The translations under genes and the position numbers were made by a program. Positions 1 to 5,295 of a stretch of 8,843 nucleotides of DNA are shown here, piece by piece. The stretch comes from Fibrobacteres bacterium CG2_30_45_31 (GTDB lineage: Bacteria > Fibrobacterota > Fibrobacteria > Fibrobacterales > Fibrobacteraceae), in assembly GCA_001873075.1 (NCBI GenBank), contig MNYL01000066.1:1-8843 (forward strand), read 5' to 3'. A model generated the notes under the pieces. The model did no database searches. It worked only from the letters and a program-made list of their open reading frames with translations, and was not told where the DNA came from. Numbering within the stretch: the stretch's first letter is position 1; each line of letters starts with the position of its first letter.

Positions 1-2
1 AT

Positions 3-929
3 GCGTCTCTCGGTTGGTGTTGGGTAGAGAGCAGTGGTTTTATCACCACCGATGATAAGGGAGTGAAGGTACTCATTTGCTTCTCCCATAGTGTGGACGA
101 TTTCGTGCGTGTGCGTTCGGAGCTTCAGGAATCGGAGCGTCGCTACCATCTCTTTTTGCAAAATACATTTGATGTGGTTTGGGAACTGGATGTGGAAACA
201 CGGAAGTTCACATTGTTAAGTCCCATTTCCTATTCCCGTGTGGGTGTAGACTCAAGGCCTACGGGGTTTGTCGATGATAAGGGTTCCTTGTTGCCGGATG
301 AAGAATTAGCTTTATCGAGAACCATGATTAACAGGCGTGTGAAAGCTTTAATCGAATCGGGTAAGGACTGTGATGAGCCAGAAGAAACCAACATTCGCGT
401 TTGCAATGCCGATGGGTCGCTGGTGTGGTGCCGCATGTGCAGTACGATGCAAAGAGATTCTTATGGTCGATTCTCGATGGTGGGGGTGACTCGTCCCACG
501 AATTTGAGTGCTTTAGGGGGTACGCGGTGGCGTGAATGCGATGTTTTGTTCAATGCGGTTCTTTCTTTCCCCAACATGCGCCTTTTTTGGTTGGATAGTG
601 AAAAAGTATTCCAAGGTTGTAACTCCGCATTTGCACTGGATGTGGCTCTTTCAAAACCGTCCGATATTGAAGGTAAAACAGAAGAATCTATTTTCAAAAA
701 TGCGCCTGCCTGGGCGCCCTATAGAGCTCAGTTACTTTCTGTATTTGAATCCGGTCGCACCATTTCTGGGAAGTATATTTCTGTCCCCGGCGGCAATGGC
801 GATTCACAACTCGCTTTGTATGATGTGACTCCTATAAAGAGCGATGATGGAGAACTTTGTGGTGTCTTAGGTTCTTATATTCTAATCTCTCAGGATGTTG
901 TTGATCGTGAATTAGAAAAGAATAAATGA
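3..929 (+). CDS. PAS-domain sensory protein, C-terminal part (5' end outside window)
   Basis: The reading frame is open from the first bases of the window, so the gene begins upstream; the GTG at 63 is an internal valine, not a convincing start. The 308 visible residues contain the tail of one PAS domain (about 1-35), a polar connecting helix with an ESERRY motif (about 36-48), a second PAS domain (about 48-165, FDVVWELD at its start and an NADGSLVW strand later) and a third (about 175-295, with CNSAFALD followed by EGKTEESIF). PAS domains bind small ligands or cofactors and pass signals along the linking helices. The protein stops at ELEKNK, just where a connecting helix to a histidine kinase or cyclase would normally begin, so no output domain is visible. 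Any catalytic domain must lie N-terminally or on a partner. The fold assignment is by pattern only; the signal sensed is unknown. Confidence 0.7.
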   Translation, partial: ASLGWCWVESSGFITTDDKGVKVLICFSHSVDDFVRVRSELQESERRYHLFLQNTFDVVWELDVETRKFTLLSPISYSRVGVDSRPTGFVDDKGSLLPDEELALSRTMINRRVKALIESGKDCDEPEETNIRVCNADGSLVWCRMCSTMQRDSYGRFSMVGVTRPTNLSALGGTRWRECDVLFNAVLSFPNMRLFWLDSEKVFQGCNSAFALDVALSKPSDIEGKTEESIFKNAPAWAPYRAQLLSVFESGRTISGKYISVPGGNGDSQLALYDVTPIKSDDGELCGVLGSYILISQDVVDRELEKNK

Positions 930-969
930 TATATTTTAAGCAGTTTTTCATCTTATTTGAGGTTTTTAT

Positions 970-1410
970 ATGCCAATAAAGTTTTTTTTCATTATGCTAG
1001 TTCTGTTGTTTGTTGCCTGTAATAGTGAAGAACCAAAGGCAACTCCATTGGCACAAACACCGGTAAGTGTTAAAAAGTCGGAAGCGATTGAAAAAAAAGA
1101 AGTCACAAATATTTCTTGGGAAGAGGCCATTCGCTTGCAGAAAGAGGGGGCCTTATTCTTAGACGTGCGTAATCCACAAGAGTTGACGGAGGGTTATGTT
1201 GCAGGGGCTCTGACTATTCCACTTCCAGAATTATCACAGAGATTTTCTGAACTTCCCAGAGATAAAAAATTGATGGTGTATTGTCGTTCGGGCCGCCGTA
1301 GCGAGAATGCTTCAAATATGCTTGCTGCGAACGGCTTTTCGCATGTGTACAATATTGAGGGTGGTTTTATGGCCGCTCCGCCAAGTGCTGCGCTTCCACG
1401 TGCAAAATAA
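970..1410 (+). CDS. Rhodanese-like domain lipoprotein (putative envelope sulfurtransferase)
   Basis: A 146-residue protein. Its N-terminus has a hydrophobic run after Lys4 ending in LFVAC, a lipobox-like site that would lipidate Cys17; Phe at -3 is less usual than Leu. A charged, low-complexity linker (about 18-46) leads to a single rhodanese domain (about 47-138) with LDVRNPQE at 64-71, EGYVAGA at 74-80 and the active loop CRSGRRS from Cys105, the expected persulfide-carrying cysteine. The family transfers sulfane sulfur or handles thiols; the signal places this one in the envelope, probably anchored to a membrane facing the periplasm. After the conserved GGF (131-133) the tail is alanine and proline rich instead of the common Trp-containing end. 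The ATG has GAGG at 959-962, seven bases upstream. It sits 40 bases after the PAS gene and 44 before ribD, with no clear terminator on either side, so co-transcription is possible. The substrate is unknown. Confidence 0.85.
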   Translation: MPIKFFFIMLVLLFVACNSEEPKATPLAQTPVSVKKSEAIEKKEVTNISWEEAIRLQKEGALFLDVRNPQELTEGYVAGALTIPLPELSQRFSELPRDKKLMVYCRSGRRSENASNMLAANGFSHVYNIEGGFMAAPPSAALPRAK

Positions 1411-1454
1411 ATTGTTTTTTTGTTTAACGGGATCACTTTTTTTTGGGATTTTTT

Positions 1455-2513
1455 ATGCCTGATTTTATGCACGAAGCTTTGAAAGAGGCGCGTCTCGCGG
1501 TGGGTGTTTCGCGCCCGAATCCTCCTGTGGGTGCCGTGGTGGTTCGTGGTGACAATATCATTGCTCGCGGGCACACGCAGGTTCCAGGCAAAGCACATGC
1601 CGAAGTGATGGCACTTCAAGCGGCTGGGGAAGCCTCGCGCGGTGCAGATCTCTTTGTGACGCTTGAACCCTGTTGTCATTATGGCCGCACGCCTCCTTGT
1701 ACCAATGCCATCATTGCTGCTGGTATTAAACGCGTTTTCTTTTTTCATCCAGATCCTAATCCTCAAGTCGCGGGGAAAAGCCAAGGCATTCTCGAAGCTG
1801 CAGGAATTCAGGTACATGGGAATGTGAGTACTGCTGGTATTGACTCTTTTTATGAAGCCTATGACTATTATGTAAGCCATAAGCGTGTCTTTGTTGAATT
1901 AAAAATCGCACAAACAAACGATGGTTTTATTGCAGGTCCTAATCACGAACGCATCGCAATCACGGGTGACGTTGCCAATCAATGGACTCATGAATTACGC
2001 GCCGCTTCCGATGCCATTATTGTCGGTGGGGGCACTCTAGAACATGACGACCCGCTATTAACGGTGCGTGGGCTAGAGGGAAACAATCCGCGTATCGTCG
2101 TATTTTCTGGCGATCGCATTTTTTCTCCAAAGTTGCGAATTTTTTCTGAACGCACATCGAATGCGCCCAAGCCCACGGTGTACACCAATGTGCCTCAGCC
2201 TGCATTGAATGATGTGGCCGATATACGTCTTCAACGGGGAAATACATTTGACATCAATTGGCTCCATGTTCTTGATGATTTATCTCTCGCTAATATGCAC
2301 CGTGTTATGGTGGAACCGGGAGCGACCCTTGTTCGGCATATCTTCAGAAGTGGAATTTGGAACCGCTTGGATTTGTGGACTTCTCCAAAGTCTATTGGGC
2401 ATGGTATAGGTTGGAATTGGGGCTCAGGAATGGAAGTTTCACTTCCGATGGAGATTTCTGAAGATACTTTGAATGTTTTTTGGAATGAACAAAAGCCCCA
2501 TGAAGGGCTATAA
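1455..2513 (+). CDS. ribD: Bifunctional riboflavin deaminase/reductase RibD
   Basis: RibD deaminates the pyrimidine product of GTP cyclohydrolase II and then reduces its ribose side chain, using NADPH, in the cytoplasm. The N-terminal deaminase domain (about 1-145) is intact: SRPNPPVGAVVV at 19-30, the zinc and catalytic HAE at 48-50, and PCCHYGRTPPC with zinc ligands Cys73 and Cys82. The C-terminal reductase domain (about 148-352) keeps ELRAASDAIIVGGGT and HDDPLLTVR (Asp198-Asp199), but it is divergent: DGFIA at 156-160 where DGKIA or DGRTA is usual, and VEPG at 286-289 where VEGG is usual. At 352 residues the length is normal. A TTG at 1443 would add four residues, but ATG 1455 is preferred because GGGA at 1445-1448 lies six bases upstream and MPDFMHEAL resembles family N-termini. 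It is the first gene of the riboflavin cluster; no FMN riboswitch precedes it. Confidence 0.95.
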   Translation: MPDFMHEALKEARLAVGVSRPNPPVGAVVVRGDNIIARGHTQVPGKAHAEVMALQAAGEASRGADLFVTLEPCCHYGRTPPCTNAIIAAGIKRVFFFHPDPNPQVAGKSQGILEAAGIQVHGNVSTAGIDSFYEAYDYYVSHKRVFVELKIAQTNDGFIAGPNHERIAITGDVANQWTHELRAASDAIIVGGGTLEHDDPLLTVRGLEGNNPRIVVFSGDRIFSPKLRIFSERTSNAPKPTVYTNVPQPALNDVADIRLQRGNTFDINWLHVLDDLSLANMHRVMVEPGATLVRHIFRSGIWNRLDLWTSPKSIGHGIGWNWGSGMEVSLPMEISEDTLNVFWNEQKPHEGL

Positions 2514-2514
2514 A
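2486..2514 (+). promoter_or_regulatory. Possible internal promoter ahead of ribE
   Basis: TGAACA at 2486-2491 (four of six matches to TTGACA) is separated by 17 bases from TATAAA at 2509-2514 (five of six matches to TATAAT). Transcription would begin near 2521, giving a leader of about 43 bases before ribE. The -35 lacks the important TTG, and both boxes lie in the AT-rich end of ribD, so a chance match is quite possible. The -10 box also overlaps the second stem-loop described separately. Confidence 0.2.
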
Positions 2515-2533
2515 TGGGCCTCTGTCCCATTTA
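2494..2533 (+). terminator. Tandem stem-loops at the ribD stop (possible attenuator or weak terminator)
   Basis: There are two adjacent perfect inverted repeats. The first pairs AGCCC (2494-2498) with GGGCT (2505-2509) across a six-base loop. The second pairs TAAATGGG (2511-2518, containing the ribD stop) with CCCATTTA (2526-2533) across the seven-base loop CCTCTGT. GCCC at 2495-2498 could instead pair with GGGC at 2516-2519, so the two structures might compete with an alternative fold. The following bases are AU-rich but not an uninterrupted U tract, so a strong intrinsic terminator is unlikely. An attenuator, an RNA-processing or stability element, or no function at all remain possible. This is the only gap of any size inside the ribD-to-GT2 run. 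Confidence 0.35.
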
Positions 2534-2563
2534 ATATTTCTTATTTATTAAATTTACCCCACT

Positions 2564-3163
2564 ATGTTTACTGGCATTATTCAGGCTACCGGTAAGGTAC
2601 TCTCTATCGTCCCCAACGGGGATGCTCTTTCTATGCACCTCTTTTCTCCCGGCTTTTTTGCCCAATCTCACTCCGGTGACAGTGTGGCGAATGACGGTGT
2701 TTGTCTCACTATTGAATCTTGTACTTCCGATGAAGCCATTTTTTGTCTGGTGAAGCAAACTGTGGAAAACACCGCTTTTGCGGAACGCGTCCCAGGGTCT
2801 TGGGTGAACTTGGAACTTCCCTGTAGTGCAAACAGTCTCCTCGGTGGTCATCTGGTCATGGGTCATATTGATTCAACCGCCAAGGTGAAAGAAATTATTC
2901 CTCGGGAAACCGGGGTCGAAGTGGAGTTGGAACTTTCAAAAGATCTTCTCCGGTATGTGATCTCTCGAGGTTCCATTACCCTGAATGGGATTAGCCTTAC
3001 CGTTGCTGAAAAAAAAGAGCAAGGAATTCGTGTGGCGATTATCCCTGCCACTTTTGAAAAAACGAATCTGTCCCGATGGGTGGTAGGCTCCCTTGTCAAT
3101 GTGGAAGTCGATATGATCGGGAAATATGTTGAAAATTATTTGAAGGAAGCTCATCTTGCTTAA
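2564..3163 (+). CDS. ribE: Riboflavin synthase, alpha subunit
   Basis: Riboflavin synthase dismutates two molecules of 6,7-dimethyl-8-ribityllumazine to riboflavin and a pyrimidine that is recycled by lumazine synthase. The 199-residue protein has the family's two lumazine-binding barrels: domain 1 at about 1-92 (canonical MFTGIIQ start, VANDGVCLTI at 41-50) and domain 2 at about 93-190 (GGHLVMGHID at 94-103, GSITLNGISLTV at 136-147, IPATFEKTNL at 160-169), followed by a short C-terminal helix that normally helps form the trimer. The start is fixed by the MFTG motif, yet the 20 bases before it are pyrimidine and A/T rich with no Shine-Dalgarno. The gene lies 50 bases after ribD and overlaps ribBA by 8 bases. 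The name follows the ribE usage for this enzyme; Escherichia coli calls it ribC. Confidence 0.96.
   Translation: MFTGIIQATGKVLSIVPNGDALSMHLFSPGFFAQSHSGDSVANDGVCLTIESCTSDEAIFCLVKQTVENTAFAERVPGSWVNLELPCSANSLLGGHLVMGHIDSTAKVKEIIPRETGVEVELELSKDLLRYVISRGSITLNGISLTVAEKKEQGIRVAIIPATFEKTNLSRWVVGSLVNVEVDMIGKYVENYLKEAHLA
3143..3149 (+). promoter_or_regulatory. Shine-Dalgarno site that fixes the TTG start of ribBA
   Basis: AAGGAAG lies inside the end of ribE, and its GGA core ends eight bases before TTG 3156. No ATG in the ribBA frame occurs before the essential DRENEGD motif, so this site supports initiation at the rare TTG codon rather than further in. Confidence 0.7.
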
Positions 3164-4376
3164 TACCATAGAAGAAGCGATTGAAGATTTTCGAAACGGA
3201 AAATTTTTAATTGTGATCGATGATGAGGATCGTGAAAACGAAGGCGATTTCATTATCGCTGCAGAGAAAATTACCCCTGCCGCCGTGAATTTTATGCTCA
3301 AGGAAGGCCGTGGTGTTCTTTGCGCGCCGCTTCCAAAATCTCGTTGCAAGGAATTGGGCCTTACCCGCCAGACAGAAAACAACACTTCGGTTCTTGGAAC
3401 CCCATTCACCATCATGGTGGATAAAATTGAAGGTTGTACTACCGGTGTTTCTGCGGCGGATCGTGCAGCAACCATTCAAGCCCTTGCGGACCCTGCTTCT
3501 ACGCCTTTGACTTTCGGACGCCCGGGTCACGTTTCCCCTCTTTACGCTCAAGATGAAGGGGTGCTTCGTCGTGCGGGGCATACTGAAGCTTCCGTAGACT
3601 TGGCGCGCCTTGCAGGTCTTCGCCCTGCCGCAGCCTTGATTGAGATTATGAATGAGGATGGCACCATGGCGCGCCTCCCTCAGCTCAAAGAAATTTCCAA
3701 AAAATTCGGGTTGAAGCTTATGTCAATTCAAGACTTGATCGCTTATCGTCTTCGCACAGAGAAGTTGGTCGAACGCATTGCCGCTCCGAAAATTCGTTCC
3801 AAGTATGGCGATTTTACCACATACGGTTATCGTAGTGTCACCGATGGGGAAGAACATATCGCATGGGTCTCGGGCGATTTGGATTTTTCGAAGCCCGTCT
3901 ATGTACGTGTGCATAGTGAGTGTCTTACGGGTGACACCTTTGGTTCCATGCGCTGCGATTGCGGGGAACAGCTAGAATATGCCATGCGCTTTATTGGAAA
4001 GCATGGGGGCGTGTTTCTTTACATGCGTGGTCAGGAAGGTCGTGGTATTGGGCTTTGCAATAAGCTTCGTGCTTACGAACTGCAAGAACAGGGATTGGAT
4101 ACTGTGGAAGCGAACTGTCGCTTGGGGTTCAAACCGGATTTGAGAGAATATGGTTTTGGGGCACAGATCCTTGCAGATATCGGTGTGCGACAGATGAGAC
4201 TTTTAACGAACAATCCAAGTAAAGTAACGGGGATCACCGGTTACGGACTTGAAATTGTAGAACGGGTTCCCATTGAAATTCAGCCGAACGCGATGAATCG
4301 TTTTTATTTGGAAACGAAAAAAAATAAAATGGGACATGTGCTTAATTTGGATGCAATAAAAGGAACAAACGTATGA
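3156..4376 (+). CDS. ribBA: Bifunctional DHBP synthase / GTP cyclohydrolase II (RibBA)
   Basis: One cytoplasmic protein supplies both riboflavin precursors. The N-terminal domain (about 1-200) converts ribulose 5-phosphate to 3,4-dihydroxy-2-butanone 4-phosphate: acidic metal-binding loop DRENEGD at 25-31, GVSAADRA at 97-104, RPGHVSPL at 122-129 and GHTEASVDLARLAGL at 141-155. The C-terminal domain (about 205-400) opens GTP: zinc ligands Cys256, Cys267 and Cys269 in SECLTG and RCDCGEQ, RGQEGRGIGL at 291-300, DTVEAN at 315-320 and LTNNPSKV at 350-357. All expected key residues of both domains are present, so both activities should be intact. The 406-residue length is typical of the fusion. Translation starts at TTG with a good Shine-Dalgarno and overlaps the end of ribE by 8 bases; the end overlaps ribH as ATGA, implying translational coupling. 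Confidence 0.96.
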   Translation: MLNTIEEAIEDFRNGKFLIVIDDEDRENEGDFIIAAEKITPAAVNFMLKEGRGVLCAPLPKSRCKELGLTRQTENNTSVLGTPFTIMVDKIEGCTTGVSAADRAATIQALADPASTPLTFGRPGHVSPLYAQDEGVLRRAGHTEASVDLARLAGLRPAAALIEIMNEDGTMARLPQLKEISKKFGLKLMSIQDLIAYRLRTEKLVERIAAPKIRSKYGDFTTYGYRSVTDGEEHIAWVSGDLDFSKPVYVRVHSECLTGDTFGSMRCDCGEQLEYAMRFIGKHGGVFLYMRGQEGRGIGLCNKLRAYELQEQGLDTVEANCRLGFKPDLREYGFGAQILADIGVRQMRLLTNNPSKVTGITGYGLEIVERVPIEIQPNAMNRFYLETKKNKMGHVLNLDAIKGTNV

Positions 4377-4849
4377 ATAGCAATGTGAATGAAATTGAAA
4401 CGAGTCTTTCCGGCAAAGGTGCAAAAATTGCCATTGCTGTTTCCCGTTTTAATGAAGTGGTGACGTCAGCCCTTCTCTCCGGCGCTGTTTCTAAACTGAC
4501 CGCATTGGGTGTCTCTGCAAGTGATATCACAGTTGCCTATGTCCCAGGCGCATTCGAACTTCCTGGGGTATGCCGTAAAATGATCGCCTCTAAAAAAGTA
4601 GATGCCGTGATTGCACTTGGTGCAGTGATCCGTGGTGAAACGCCTCACTTTGATGTGGTGGTGAATGCGGTGACTTCTGGCATTGCAAATTTAGCGGCAA
4701 CGAGTGATATTCCTGTGTTATTTGGGGTGCTCACGACTGACAATGTCGATCAGGCAATGAATCGTGCAGGGCTCAAGTGTGGCAACAAAGGTGCGGATTG
4801 TGCGCTTTCTGCTGTTGAAATGATTCAACTTTATAAGAACTTAAAATGA
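4373..4849 (+). CDS. ribH: 6,7-dimethyl-8-ribityllumazine synthase
   Basis: Lumazine synthase condenses the RibBA product dihydroxybutanone phosphate with the dephosphorylated RibD product to give the lumazine used by RibE. The 158-residue protein shows the full family signature: SRFNE at 24-28 (substrate loop), VPGAFELP at 57-64, GAVIRGETPHFD at 83-94 with the catalytic histidine at 92, FGVLTTDN, and a NKGADCA stretch near the C-terminus after an AGLKCG variant of the usual AGTKAG. Members assemble into pentamers or 60-subunit shells. The ATG overlaps the ribBA stop as ATGA, and AGGA at 4361-4364 sits eight bases upstream. The stop codon overlaps the nusB start in the same way. Confidence 0.96.
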   Translation: MNSNVNEIETSLSGKGAKIAIAVSRFNEVVTSALLSGAVSKLTALGVSASDITVAYVPGAFELPGVCRKMIASKKVDAVIALGAVIRGETPHFDVVVNAVTSGIANLAATSDIPVLFGVLTTDNVDQAMNRAGLKCGNKGADCALSAVEMIQLYKNLK

Positions 4850-5295
4850 GTGTTACTAGTCAAAGATCCGCTCGCGTATTTGCGATGCAGTTACTTTATG
4901 CCATGAACATCACTGCGGCGACGGTTGCTCAGTGTATTGATGGCGTATTGAAAAGTCAAGAGATTACGGACGAAATGAAACGCTACGGCATGACTCTGGT
5001 TGATTTAGTTCAAGAGCATCGTGTGGAGTTAGATGAGGAGATTAGCAAGTTATCCATTGGTTGGGATCTTGCGCGCATCGCGAAACTGGATCGCCTCATT
5101 TTGCAAGTGGCAATGGTAGAACTTTTGTATCGAAAGGATATTCCGACCAAGGTGGCTATTCAGGAGGCTGTACAAATTGCTAACAAGTACAGTACTGAGG
5201 AATCCTTTCGTTTCGTCAATGGAATTCTTAACCAATTTGCGAGAAATCGCAATATGATATTGAACAAAGAAAACTCAGAGGAGTGTGTACCTTGA
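4846..5295 (+). CDS. nusB: Transcription antitermination factor NusB
   Basis: NusB forms a heterodimer with ribosomal protein S10 (NusE), binds boxA RNA and supports antitermination of ribosomal RNA transcription. The 149-residue all-helical protein has the family's conserved landmarks: SARVFAMQLLYAM at 8-20, the GWDLARIAKLDRLIL stretch at about 72-86, IPTKVAIQEAVQIANKYS at 99-116 and FRFVNGIL at 121-128. Its length is normal and lacks the long N-terminal extension common in Bacteroidota. It begins at an ATGA overlap with ribH, with only a weak AAGAA upstream, so it probably depends on ribosomes finishing ribH. Its last codons contain the Shine-Dalgarno of the next gene. ribH-nusB linkage is common across bacteria. 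Confidence 0.94.
   Translation: MSVTSQRSARVFAMQLLYAMNITAATVAQCIDGVLKSQEITDEMKRYGMTLVDLVQEHRVELDEEISKLSIGWDLARIAKLDRLILQVAMVELLYRKDIPTKVAIQEAVQIANKYSTEESFRFVNGILNQFARNRNMILNKENSEECVP
5277..5283 (+). promoter_or_regulatory. Shine-Dalgarno site that selects the TTG start of the DUF2723 gene
   Basis: AGAGGAG, inside the last codons of nusB, ends eight bases before TTG 5292. An upstream in-frame GTG at 5283 overlaps this site and has no Shine-Dalgarno of its own, so TTG 5292 is the better start. It forms a TTGA overlap with the nusB stop. Confidence 0.7.

Noticed and set aside
63..65. GTG as the start of the PAS gene
   Set aside because: The frame is open back to the window edge, and the residues before the GTG read as the end of another PAS domain. 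No Shine-Dalgarno at a suitable distance supports initiation there.
1443..1445. TTG as the ribD start
   Set aside because: It would overlap the GGGA site that serves ATG 1455 and would add four residues not expected in the family.
1405..1454. T-rich stretch after the rhodanese gene as an intrinsic terminator
   Set aside because: T runs are present, but I found no GC-containing stem immediately before them, only short A/T pairings.
1194..1880. Long open frame of 228 codons on the minus strand
   Set aside because: It lies opposite the rhodanese gene and the ribD deaminase domain, both firmly identified. Its translation is rich in Arg, His, Thr and Ser with no recognisable motif, as expected for a shadow frame.
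5283..5285. GTG as the DUF2723 gene start
   Set aside because: It overlaps the AGAGGAG site that correctly spaces TTG 5292, and no other ribosome site precedes it.
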